The translations under genes and the position numbers were made by a program. This document shows positions 10,973-19,502 of a stretch of DNA of 64,000 bases, piece after piece. Origin of the DNA: Thalassolituus maritimus (lineage in GTDB: Bacteria > Pseudomonadota > Gammaproteobacteria > Pseudomonadales > Oceanobacteraceae); the NCBI GenBank assembly GCA_913019975.1, contig CAJWBH010000001.1, positions 124,001-188,000 of the forward strand, given 5' to 3'. Positions within the stretch are counted from its first letter, which is position 1, and the number at the start of each line of letters is the position of its first letter. The notes under the pieces were generated by a model that did no database searches, was not told the origin of the DNA, and worked only from the letters and a program-made list of their open reading frames with translations.

Positions 10973-11932
10973 ATGAAGCGCATATTCGTTGCTGGACACA
11001 AGGGAATGGTGGGATCAGCCATCGTTCGTCAGCTGTCAGAGCAAACAGACGTTGAGCTGATTGTGCGAGACCGCACTCAGCTCAACCTTCTGAATCAGGC
11101 AGAGGTCCAGGCATTCTTTGAAGAAGAGAATATTGACCAGGTGTATCTGGCTGCGGCTAAGGTAGGTGGCATTATTGCCAACAATACCTATCCAGCGGAG
11201 TTCATCTACGAGAACCTCATGATCGAATGCAATATAATTCACTCCGCGCACCTGGCGGGAGTGAATGATCTGTTGTTCCTGGGTTCATCCTGTATCTATC
11301 CTAAGCTGGCCGAGCAGCCAATGTCCGAGAGCGCTTTGCTTACTGGGACTCTTGAACCGACCAACGAACCGTACGCAATCGCTAAGATTGCTGGTATTAA
11401 ACTCTGCGAAAGTTACAACCGTCAGTATGGTCGTAACTACCGTAGCGTGATGCCAACGAACCTGTACGGCGAAAACGATAACTTCCATCCTGATAACTCC
11501 CACGTTATTCCTGCGTTAATGCGTCGCTTTCATGAAGCCAAGCTCAATGATGTGCCAGAAGTGGTGGTATGGGGCACGGGCAAACCAATGCGAGAGTTTT
11601 TGCACGTGGACGATATGGCCGCGGCCAGTATTTTTGTGGCGAATGTGAGTGATGAAATCTATCAGTCATGCACTGAGCCTATGCTGTCGCATATTAATGT
11701 GGGTACGGGTGTGGACTGCACTATCTCAGAGATGGCACACACCATGGCCGAAGTGGTCGGGTATAAAGGCAAAATTACCTTTGATACGACCAAGCCAGAT
11801 GGTGCACCGCGCAAGCTCATGAATGTGGATACGCTTAAGAAACTAGGTTGGACGTACAACATCGAGCTGAAAGAAGGTCTGGCCAGTACGTATGCGTGGT
11901 TTTTAGAACACCAGGACGATTTTCGCGAATAG
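10973..11932 (+). CDS. fcl: GDP-L-fucose synthase
   Basis: This epimerase/reductase turns GDP-4-keto-6-deoxymannose into GDP-L-fucose (319 aa). It shows the NADP motif GHKGMVG at 8-14, a catalytic serine in LGSSCIYPK (about 105-106) and the YxxxK pair in EPYAIAK (about Y134, K138). A GGAGAGAGG purine tract lies upstream of the ATG. With gmd it supplies the fucosyl donor for the two fucosyltransferases encoded less than 3 kb downstream. Confidence 0.97.
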   Translation: MKRIFVAGHKGMVGSAIVRQLSEQTDVELIVRDRTQLNLLNQAEVQAFFEEENIDQVYLAAAKVGGIIANNTYPAEFIYENLMIECNIIHSAHLAGVNDLLFLGSSCIYPKLAEQPMSESALLTGTLEPTNEPYAIAKIAGIKLCESYNRQYGRNYRSVMPTNLYGENDNFHPDNSHVIPALMRRFHEAKLNDVPEVVVWGTGKPMREFLHVDDMAAASIFVANVSDEIYQSCTEPMLSHINVGTGVDCTISEMAHTMAEVVGYKGKITFDTTKPDGAPRKLMNVDTLKKLGWTYNIELKEGLASTYAWFLEHQDDFRE

Positions 11933-12132
11933 TTCAACGCAAGCCCTGTCATGTTTTTGAATATTCTATTTTGAACAATTTTTGTCGGGTTGCGGGCATC
12001 GGAGCAGCTTGGAATTCTTCGATGTATTGCGTGGCTTTAACCAAACGCTAGTTTCGACTGCTAAAGTCTGATGAAGGGTGGCATAACCATAGCTCAGCGT
12101 ACCTTTTATCAATGATTGCACAAGGCTAAGAT

Positions 12133-12750
12133 ATGGATACTGTAGACAGGATATTTTTAGGCTTACGAAAGATAGTTGCGAATACTGTGAACAGTGTTGT
12201 AAATATATTTCGTAAGGACGTGCTAGTAGAATCCTCTGAAGTACATCGTAGCGTTGTTATTGGTAAGGGATCACAAGTTAAGGTTGGTACCGCAATTGAC
12301 CCGGCGAGTACTATAGGTTCATACGTATACATCGGGAAATATTGTAACGTGACCAGAGCTAACATCGGTTCCTATGTCTCAATTGCTAATGGTGTATCAA
12401 TTGGTCAGGGTGAGCATGATATTACAAGAATAAGCACAAATTCGTTATTCTATGAGAGTGCTTATGATGAGCTGACAAAGGAAGACCTCATCATCGAGGA
12501 GGATGTATGGATTGGGGCTGATTCTATTGTATTGAGAGGTGTTGTTATTGGGCGAGGAGCTGTAATCGGTGCTAATAGTGTTGTAACTAAAAGTGTTCCT
12601 CGTTATGCCGTCGTTGTAGGGGCTCCTGCTAGGGTAATTAAATACCGGTTCTCAAATGATCGTATCGCTAGTATTGAAAAATCTGAATGGTGGACCTATA
12701 GCCCAACGGACGCTAGATTAATATTTAAAAGAATTACTGAAAATGTATAA
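12133..12750 (+). CDS. Hexapeptide-repeat acyltransferase
   Basis: This 205-aa protein has left-handed beta-helix hexapeptide repeats (VVIGKGSQVKVG, SYVYIGKYC, EEDVWIGADSIVLRGVVIGRGAVIGANSVVTK) and the usual closing GAPARVIKYRF. That places it with xenobiotic/CatB-like O-acetyltransferases found in polysaccharide loci. It probably acetylates a sugar of the local glycan; donor and site are unknown. A 200-nt gap with no clear gene separates it from fcl, and the base composition becomes clearly AT-richer from here. It overlaps the next gene by 8 nt. Confidence 0.85.
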   Translation: MDTVDRIFLGLRKIVANTVNSVVNIFRKDVLVESSEVHRSVVIGKGSQVKVGTAIDPASTIGSYVYIGKYCNVTRANIGSYVSIANGVSIGQGEHDITRISTNSLFYESAYDELTKEDLIIEEDVWIGADSIVLRGVVIGRGAVIGANSVVTKSVPRYAVVVGAPARVIKYRFSNDRIASIEKSEWWTYSPTDARLIFKRITENV

Positions 12751-13759
12751 AAAGGCTAGTTTGGTAGTTGATTACCATCTGAATAATAAAATATTTGACA
12801 TTGATGACTGTGCGGTCAATAGGGATAACTATGGCTATTCCATATGGCTCTTAAAAGAGAGATTAAAAGCGAAAGGATATGAGCTTTCAACTTGTGATAT
12901 TAATCGGCCTTCAGATTCTGAACTTGTTATATATTTTGACTACCCTGTTAACGGCATTGAAAACACCTCTGCCATAAAAATTCTATGTCTCTTTGAAAAC
13001 GAAATTATAAAACCAGAGAATGCACCGTCATCGGAATTTGATGCTTTTGATTATATACTCTCATGGAATGACAATTATCTATCTATCCCTAATTTTAGAA
13101 AGTTTAACTATACTCATAAACTTAATCGCCCATATGACTTCATAAATGCCCCTTCATTCGGGGAAAGAAAACTGTGTGCTTTAATTTCAGCAAATAAAAT
13201 GGTTAACCATCCTCTGGAGCTATACTCCGAAAGGCAGCGAGCAATATCATGGTTTGAAAATAATGCCCCTGAGGATTTTGATTTGTATGGAATAGGCTGG
13301 GATGAGTTTACTAATGATGGTAGTTTCAAAAATAGATTGTTGAATAAACTTACTCCATTTTCGAACTTCGCTAAGAAAACGTATCCATCGTATAGTGGAA
13401 GGGTAACATCTAAAAATGATACCCTTAGAAACTATAGATATAGTATTTGCTTTGAAAACGCTTCAGGATTTCCTGGCTATATATCAGAAAAAATATTTGA
13501 CTCACTAATGGCAGGCTGTATTCCTGTCTATCTTGGAGCCCCAAATATATCAGATTACATCCCCTCAGGGTGCTACATAGATTTTGGAGTATTCAGTTCA
13601 TATGATGAGTTACATAATTACCTTGTTGGAGTTTCAGAAGATGAATTCAATAGTCGCCAGCGTGAGATTGAAAGGTTCTTGAACTCAAAAGAATCTAATC
13701 AGTTCGAAGCTAATCGTTTTCCTGATTTGATACTTCAGTGTTTGGAGGATAGTTTATGA
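12743..13759 (+). CDS. GT10-like alpha-1,3/1,4-fucosyltransferase
   Basis: This 338-aa protein has the C-terminal signature of glycosyltransferase family 10: RYSICFENASGFPGYISEK followed by IFDSLMAGCIPVYLGAPN (about residues 232-268) and a YIPSGCYIDF segment. Family 10 enzymes transfer L-fucose from GDP-fucose to GlcNAc or glucose by an alpha-1,3 or alpha-1,4 linkage. The N-terminal acceptor half is divergent. GDP-fucose is made by gmd and fcl upstream. It overlaps the GT11 gene by 4 nt (ATGA). No signal peptide or membrane segment is visible, so it is presumably cytoplasmic. Confidence 0.87.
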   Translation: MYKKASLVVDYHLNNKIFDIDDCAVNRDNYGYSIWLLKERLKAKGYELSTCDINRPSDSELVIYFDYPVNGIENTSAIKILCLFENEIIKPENAPSSEFDAFDYILSWNDNYLSIPNFRKFNYTHKLNRPYDFINAPSFGERKLCALISANKMVNHPLELYSERQRAISWFENNAPEDFDLYGIGWDEFTNDGSFKNRLLNKLTPFSNFAKKTYPSYSGRVTSKNDTLRNYRYSICFENASGFPGYISEKIFDSLMAGCIPVYLGAPNISDYIPSGCYIDFGVFSSYDELHNYLVGVSEDEFNSRQREIERFLNSKESNQFEANRFPDLILQCLEDSL

Positions 13760-14619
13760 TTACGGTAAAACTAAACGGGGGCTTAGGAAACCAATTATTT
13801 CAGTACGCGACAGGTAGGGCTCTTTCACTCAAGTGGGGCGTTCCCTTACGTCTGGATACTTCAAATTATCTCTATTATAATGTTCACCCCCTGCGTATTC
13901 AGAATATGAATCATAACTGTGAAATTTATTCTCACGCTGGGAGAGTATATAAAGCGATTAACAGCGTTAAGTTCCAACGTTTATTGTCGATGTTTGGGCT
14001 GAGGAGCGATTTATATATAGAGGATTCGATAGAATTTGATCCCGCAGTACTTAGCTTAGGGCCGGGAGCGACAATTTATGGGTATTTCCAGTCCGAAAAA
14101 TACTTCTCTAGTATTAGAGAGAGGTTACTAGAAGAAATTTCAGTTAAAGACGCTAGCTTACTACCCATAAGGCAGCAGATTCACGACATAAAGAGCTGTA
14201 ATAATAGTATTTCTGTGCACGTCAGAAGAGGCGATTATGTGACAAATGCTTCTGCTAATGATGTTCATGGTCTTTGTAAGTTAAATTATTTTTCAAGTGC
14301 AGTTGAGTTCGTATTGAAGTCATCGAAAGAGAAAAGTGCAAAGATATATGTTTTTTCGGATGATATCGAATGGTGCAAGAGTAACTTAAAACTGGATTAC
14401 GAATGCATATATATAAGTGGTCAAGAGAATGCTCCTGAGTTGGATATGCATTTGATGAGTCTATGTAAACACAATATTATTTCTAATAGTACGTTTAGTT
14501 GGTGGGCAGCGTGGTTAAATAGAAACGAAGAAAAGGTTGTTGTTGCGCCAGATAAGTGGTTTCAGAGCAAAACGCTAAGCTCTGAGGATCTAGTTCCTGG
14601 TAATTGGGCCAGGCTTTAA
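13756..14619 (+). CDS. GT11 alpha-1,2-fucosyltransferase
   Basis: This 287-aa protein belongs to glycosyltransferase family 11. It begins ITVKLNGGLGNQLFQYA and has the GDP-fucose-binding HVRRGDY motif, YVFSDDIEWCK and the C-terminal NSTFSWWAAWLN signature. Members transfer fucose by an alpha-1,2 linkage, usually to galactose. It overlaps the GT10 gene before it and touches the flippase gene after it (TAATG), so the genes are probably translationally coupled. Confidence 0.93.
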   Translation: MITVKLNGGLGNQLFQYATGRALSLKWGVPLRLDTSNYLYYNVHPLRIQNMNHNCEIYSHAGRVYKAINSVKFQRLLSMFGLRSDLYIEDSIEFDPAVLSLGPGATIYGYFQSEKYFSSIRERLLEEISVKDASLLPIRQQIHDIKSCNNSISVHVRRGDYVTNASANDVHGLCKLNYFSSAVEFVLKSSKEKSAKIYVFSDDIEWCKSNLKLDYECIYISGQENAPELDMHLMSLCKHNIISNSTFSWWAAWLNRNEEKVVVAPDKWFQSKTLSSEDLVPGNWARL

Positions 14620-16046
14620 TGATCAAGTTAGGTGGTATCAAAACAGGAGTATTAGCACTCGTAGTTGGAAAAATTTTACAGGTATCGATTGCACTCATAT
14701 CCGTCAGGTTGATGACCAGTTATTTGTCTGAAGTTGAGGTAGGTAAGTACTATCTGGTTCTTGCTGTGATGACCTTACTAAATTTTGGTCTATTGAATGC
14801 ACCAGGACAATATTTTAACAGGAAAGTTATAGATTATAGTTTAAACGGAGTTCTAGTATCCGCTTCTCTAATATTACTGTTTTATAGGTTGTTGTTAATT
14901 TTACTTGGCCTGGCTGTAACTGGCGTCGCGTACTACGCTCTTAGCCTTAGCCAAAATTTTGAAATTGAACCATTTTATCTTGTTATAGCCTTAGCTTTAC
15001 TCGGCGGTACAACATTAGTTATATCGAACTCTATTAATATACTAGGTCATCGTTTAGCATTTGTTATTATAAATACAGCGTATCTTTCACTTGGTTTACT
15101 GTTTTCTGTGGTGTTGATATCTTTCTATCAGAAAAGCGCTTTAGCATGGTACGCAGGACTTGCTATTGGACAACTACTTCTTCTTATCCCATCTCTATAT
15201 ATAGTTTTTTCTTTGGATAAATCAAGAGTAGGTCTTCAGATATACAATGGAGATGAATTTAAGCGTATAGTTCTATTCTGCGCGCCTTTGGTGGTTACTC
15301 TATTACTGCAGTGGGCTAATAATAGCGGTTATAGATTTGTGATTAATTATATATACAGTGTCGAGGTTTTAGCGAAGGTTTCTGTAGCTATTGCTGTTGC
15401 TGCTGCAATCTTCGGAGCGATTGAAAGCCTTGTGAACCAATATTATCTCCCGCTTTTCTATAAAGATATAACTCATGCTAATAAAGAAGAAAGGGTAGCT
15501 ATATTTGAAGACTATTTCTCGAGAATAATTAAGATATATTTATGTATCCTGATGTTTATATTTGTCTTTTCGAAGAGCATATTAGTGATTCTTGTCGACC
15601 CCAAGTTTCACGGTGTTTGGCTTCTCTTATCGATTGCGGTGATTATAGAGTTTTCAAGAGCAGCAACAAATGTACTTTATTGGATATCTCAATCTGAATT
15701 AAGGACAGGGGGCACTGCTTGGCCATATGCAGGAGGGTTATCTTTATGGCTGATTATTCTTTACAGCGTCGATTTCACCGGCTATGAGTGGGGTATTCCG
15801 CTCACTATAGGTGTGGGTGGGGCAGTTACCTTTAGTCTGATGTTTATCTCTATGCGAAAGTTACTGCCAGTAGGGATGTCAATCTCTAAGCGCTATGTAG
15901 CTAGCTTGCTAGTAGTCGCAACGTTCTATTTTGCAATATCATTCTTATTTTCGTCAACATCGTTGTTATTTAGTATAGCTCTCGTTGGTTTGTGTGGGTT
16001 GCCCTTACTTTATTTTATTTATTGCATAGATCAGAATAAGATGTGA
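14619..16046 (+). CDS. wzx: Wzx-type polysaccharide flippase
   Basis: This is a hydrophobic protein of about 475 aa with some 12-14 predicted membrane segments. Its N-terminus (GVLALVVGKILQVSIALISVRLM) is typical of the MOP-superfamily flippases that move undecaprenyl-linked repeat units across the inner membrane. The ATG at 14619, overlapping the previous stop as TAATG, is preferred to an in-frame TTG at 14604 inside the GT11 gene. The assignment to Wzx rests on topology and on the neighbours; sequence identity in this family is low. Confidence 0.85.
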   Translation: MIKLGGIKTGVLALVVGKILQVSIALISVRLMTSYLSEVEVGKYYLVLAVMTLLNFGLLNAPGQYFNRKVIDYSLNGVLVSASLILLFYRLLLILLGLAVTGVAYYALSLSQNFEIEPFYLVIALALLGGTTLVISNSINILGHRLAFVIINTAYLSLGLLFSVVLISFYQKSALAWYAGLAIGQLLLLIPSLYIVFSLDKSRVGLQIYNGDEFKRIVLFCAPLVVTLLLQWANNSGYRFVINYIYSVEVLAKVSVAIAVAAAIFGAIESLVNQYYLPLFYKDITHANKEERVAIFEDYFSRIIKIYLCILMFIFVFSKSILVILVDPKFHGVWLLLSIAVIIEFSRAATNVLYWISQSELRTGGTAWPYAGGLSLWLIILYSVDFTGYEWGIPLTIGVGGAVTFSLMFISMRKLLPVGMSISKRYVASLLVVATFYFAISFLFSSTSLLFSIALVGLCGLPLLYFIYCIDQNKM

Positions 16047-16054
16047 GGTGAACT

Positions 16055-17101
16055 TTGTTAGTTTATATTCTATTTCAAGTTTTAATTGCATGGTTACTTC
16101 TCACAAAGTTTAAATATAGACTAGAGCTGTCGTTCTTGTTCCTTTTCGTTTTTTCTGCTATTCGCTTTGATGTTGGTTATGACTTTTTGTCTTATTACAC
16201 AGCGATAGCAGATTACGGTGGCGACACTGAGACTTTCAGACGTTTCGGTTTTTTTCACGGTATCCTCATTAAGCTGTCAAGCTACCTAGAGTTTTTTCAG
16301 CTATATTTTATACTAACATCATTTTTCTTTTATTATTTTTTCTATCTTGTCATTAGGGATTTTAGCGACTTCCCGGTTGTTTCTTTGATGGTGTTTATCG
16401 CAATTCCTTTTTTCTTCTTAATGTCTTTTAATTTTATAAGACAGTTTTCAGCCCTAATATTAGTTTACTATGGGTTTCGATATATCTTCGAAAGGAGAGT
16501 GGTTAGCTATTTTCTGATTGTGCTCCTCGCAAGCTCGATTCATTATACGTCTATAATAGCGCTTCCTTTATACTACCTATATTCCCGACGATTCCACTGG
16601 ATGGTGTACGTACTGGTCTTGATATCTTCTTTTTTTGCATTTCCTCTGGCTAAATATATGGTTTCTGTTTTAGTTCCTGGTTACTCTCACTATCTTGACA
16701 GTCCTAATAAGGGGGGAGCGGTATTTCAATTCTTTATTTTTATTTTGTCATCGTTATTTTTAGCATTGGGACAGTATCGAGGAGATGTATATCGTCGGTT
16801 CTATTTTGATGTCTTTATTTTGGGGGTCGTTTTGTATAATACATTTCAACCGATAGGTTTTGCTGGGACTAGGGTCAGTTATTACTATCTTTTTTCCTTG
16901 GTATTATTGGTACCGAAACTATTTATTAGTGTAAGGCCGCGGCAATTTCTTGCGATATTTTTCTTATTGATTTCTATATTGTTCTTAATTAGCTTGGTAT
17001 TGCATTCGAAAGTTGGTACGCGAAGTCCATCTATTCCATACTCTATATTTTTCGGCAAAACTATAGAGGACATTAGGCCTTATGATTGGGTTAAGGAGTA
17101 A
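16055..17101 (+). CDS. wzy: EpsG-like O-antigen/EPS polymerase (Wzy)
   Basis: This 348-aa protein has about 9-10 hydrophobic segments and the EpsG-family pattern: an early RFDVGYDFLSYY motif, an NFIRQF arginine motif and SSIHYTSIIALPLYY. Such proteins polymerise lipid-linked repeat units at the periplasmic face. The start is a TTG at 16055 with GAGGTG at 16045-16050; no ATG lies near. It directly follows the flippase gene and is very AT-rich. It is probably the polymerase of this cluster because no other candidate is present. Confidence 0.82.
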   Translation: MLVYILFQVLIAWLLLTKFKYRLELSFLFLFVFSAIRFDVGYDFLSYYTAIADYGGDTETFRRFGFFHGILIKLSSYLEFFQLYFILTSFFFYYFFYLVIRDFSDFPVVSLMVFIAIPFFFLMSFNFIRQFSALILVYYGFRYIFERRVVSYFLIVLLASSIHYTSIIALPLYYLYSRRFHWMVYVLVLISSFFAFPLAKYMVSVLVPGYSHYLDSPNKGGAVFQFFIFILSSLFLALGQYRGDVYRRFYFDVFILGVVLYNTFQPIGFAGTRVSYYYLFSLVLLVPKLFISVRPRQFLAIFFLLISILFLISLVLHSKVGTRSPSIPYSIFFGKTIEDIRPYDWVKE

Positions 17102-17109
17102 TATAGTAA

Positions 17110-17958
17110 ATGTCTAATAGATACATATCAGTTATCCTTCCAGTATATAATGCTGAAAGTTATATTGAACGCGCAGTTCAGAGTATTTTATCGCAGACTT
17201 TCCGTGATTTTGAACTGATTTGTATTGATGATGGCTCGTCTGATTCGTCACTTGATATTCTCAAACAATTTGATGATCCCAGAATAAGGCTTTACACTCG
17301 TGAAAATAGGGGCCTTATAGCGACGTTAAATGAAGGACTTTCGCATGCCAGGTACAGATATATCGCCAGAATGGATGCCGACGATATTTCATTACCAGAA
17401 CGGTTCGAGAAGCAACTTCAATTAATGGATAGGTATCGGCTGGGGGTAGTGGGCTGTAGCTATGAATATATAGACAAAGCTGATCAACCTGTTGGGGTGA
17501 GAAAGCTGTCAAGTGTACCTTTCCTAAATTCATGGCTGTTGGAGTTTGGATCTTCTTTCTGTCATCCATCGGTAATATTTGATCGTGATATTTTAGGCCC
17601 AAACCTGAGGTATGCCATCGAATGTCGCTCCTATGAAGACTACGAATTATGGCTTCGTCTAAGATCAGCTGGTATTCGAATGGCGAATACACCAGAGATC
17701 TTGTTCAAGTACCGTATACTTGATTCTAGTGTTTCTCGTACGATGGCTGATCTGCAATCTTCTGGTAGCGCTACTGTCTTAAGTAAATATTCGAAGTTTC
17801 TAACTAGTATTGACGATTGTCACTACATGTTGTTTGGTAGGAAGTCAGGCAGTAGTACAAGGTGGGCTTTATATAAAAATCTACGTTTGTCGTTTCTGGC
17901 GTTTAGGCACTGTGGCTTATTCAGAGCCCTATTTGTATTTGTATATCTTCTAAGGTGA
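17110..17958 (+). CDS. Family 2 glycosyltransferase
   Basis: This 282-aa protein has a GT-A fold of family 2: ISVILPVYNAESYIERAVQSIL at the N-terminus, CIDDGSSDSS, and the metal-binding MDADDIS motif near residue 93. A C-terminal hydrophobic stretch (LSFLAFRHCGLFRALFVFVYLL) suggests membrane association. The donor sugar and linkage cannot be read from the sequence. It lies 8 nt after wzy and overlaps the next gene by 4 nt. Confidence 0.9.
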   Translation: MSNRYISVILPVYNAESYIERAVQSILSQTFRDFELICIDDGSSDSSLDILKQFDDPRIRLYTRENRGLIATLNEGLSHARYRYIARMDADDISLPERFEKQLQLMDRYRLGVVGCSYEYIDKADQPVGVRKLSSVPFLNSWLLEFGSSFCHPSVIFDRDILGPNLRYAIECRSYEDYELWLRLRSAGIRMANTPEILFKYRILDSSVSRTMADLQSSGSATVLSKYSKFLTSIDDCHYMLFGRKSGSSTRWALYKNLRLSFLAFRHCGLFRALFVFVYLLR

Positions 17959-18755
17959 AATTGGGAAAAATTATGGCTTGTTTAGATCTGCTCTTTTCAA
18001 CGTATGAGGATCGGATATATGACTTGATATCTACTCTACCTAAATATAAAGAGGGCCAGAAGATTATAATAGTTCATCAAACTATGAGATCTGAAGGATT
18101 CGATAGAGTTAATAAGTTTTTCCAGCAGAGGAGTGACGTCACTTATGTTAAACAATTTTCATATGGGGTTACGAAGAGTCGTAATTTAGCTATAACTCTA
18201 GCAACTTCTGATTATATTTTATTTTGCGATGATGACGTTGTCTATACCGATAACCTGTATGATATAGTGGTCGGTGCATTGCAGAATTCAGTGGCATGTA
18301 CTTTTCGAGTTGCTTCTACGGAAGGTGGCTTTACGAAAGAATTCTCAGAATTCTCAAAGAGGCACACACGTCTTTCTATTTTATCTGTAGGTACGATAGA
18401 AATAGCGTGCCAAAGAGAGTTTTTGATCGAGCATTCTATTAAATTTCCTGAAGATCTTGGAGCCGGTGCTCGCTATCCTTGTTGTGATGAGCCGGTATTT
18501 CTTTCTAGAATTATTGATAAAGGTGCTAGTGTCACTTATGTGCCGATTACAATATGCGCGCATCCAGCGATTAGCAGCGGAATGTCATTAAATTCCGGTG
18601 TCGGAATTATGTCTCGACTGATTGCTTTTAAATATATATTTGGTAGATTTTTTTATATTCCACTATTTATATTATTCTGCCTGAAGAATATTAATAAAAT
18701 TGGGTTTAAAGCATTGCTTTCACTTATTAAGATTTTGATAGAGAGGAGGTTATAG
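17955..18755 (+). CDS. GT-A (family 2-like) glycosyltransferase
   Basis: This 266-aa protein carries the features of a GT2-like transferase: TKSRNLAI, the acidic motif FCDDDVVYTDN (about residues 90-100), and a GAGARYPCCDEPVFL segment resembling the acceptor-binding ED motif region. The C-terminus (YIFGRFFYIPLFILFCLKN) is hydrophobic. The start is uncertain: a GTG at 17955 overlaps the previous stop, while ATG at 17973 begins MACLDLLFST. Its 3' end overlaps the convergent gene at 18750 by 6 nt. Confidence 0.8.
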   Translation: MKLGKIMACLDLLFSTYEDRIYDLISTLPKYKEGQKIIIVHQTMRSEGFDRVNKFFQQRSDVTYVKQFSYGVTKSRNLAITLATSDYILFCDDDVVYTDNLYDIVVGALQNSVACTFRVASTEGGFTKEFSEFSKRHTRLSILSVGTIEIACQREFLIEHSIKFPEDLGAGARYPCCDEPVFLSRIIDKGASVTYVPITICAHPAISSGMSLNSGVGIMSRLIAFKYIFGRFFYIPLFILFCLKNINKIGFKALLSLIKILIERRL

Positions 18756-19502
18756 AAGTTTCTTTTGTAATCCTTTTATTGAGTAAATAATCATTTTAGT
18801 AACTGATTCAAGGAACGAAAGTCCTACTACATTCCGATAAAAATGCCACTGTGCTTTCACAACAGATACTTTTCGGCGTGTCATTCCAGTATCTGTTCGG
18901 TACTTTGCTAAGTTTTTGGGAAGGCAGAATGCTTTCTCCGTAGTTTTGAGTAGTTCAAGCCAGAGTGCCATATCTTGGCGTTTTCGGATCTTAGGCATGT
19001 ACCTCTTGCCCAGCTTTAGTTGGTCGTACACTACAGTTAAACAGCCAATACAGTTTGAATATAATAGCTTATTGTAGGTGATATGCGCTGGAGCTTTGAC
19101 AATTGATCCAGGTACTCCACTCGTCAACTTTTGGTAGTATGTGTAGGTGAAATAGTAGTTATTTCGTTGCATGAATAGTATCTGATCACTTAACTTGTTC
19201 GGGTCCCAAAGGTCATCTGAATCAAGAAAAGCTATATAGCGACCGGCAGCATTTCGAATAGAGTTGTTTCTCGCGACCCCAGCTCCACTATTCTCGTTTA
19301 GCCTGAATAGTTTAATACGTGAGTCATTAAATGATGCCACTGCTTCGATGGTTCCATCACTTGAGTGATCATCTGTAATTAATAGTTCCCAATTAGGGTA
19401 GGTCTGTTCCAATACCGATTGTATCGACTCTTTGACAGTACGCTCCGAGTTGTAGGTCGGCATGATAATAGATACTAGTTCAGAACATAGATCACTGCTC
19501 AT
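18750..19502 (-). CDS. Family 2 glycosyltransferase
   Basis: This 250-aa GT2 has VSIIMPTYNSERTVKESIQS, ITDDHSSDGT and a metal-binding FLDSDDLWDP motif near residue 92. Its closest pattern is the WcaA/WfgS group of O-antigen transferases, but the specificity is unknown. It is transcribed after the polyprenyl sugar transferase (that stop codon and this ATG are adjacent, TAAATG). The acceptor would therefore plausibly be the first sugar loaded on the lipid carrier; this is inferred from gene order only. Confidence 0.9.
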   Translation of the reverse strand: MSSDLCSELVSIIMPTYNSERTVKESIQSVLEQTYPNWELLITDDHSSDGTIEAVASFNDSRIKLFRLNENSGAGVARNNSIRNAAGRYIAFLDSDDLWDPNKLSDQILFMQRNNYYFTYTYYQKLTSGVPGSIVKAPAHITYNKLLYSNCIGCLTVVYDQLKLGKRYMPKIRKRQDMALWLELLKTTEKAFCLPKNLAKYRTDTGMTRRKVSVVKAQWHFYRNVVGLSFLESVTKMIIYSIKGLQKKLL

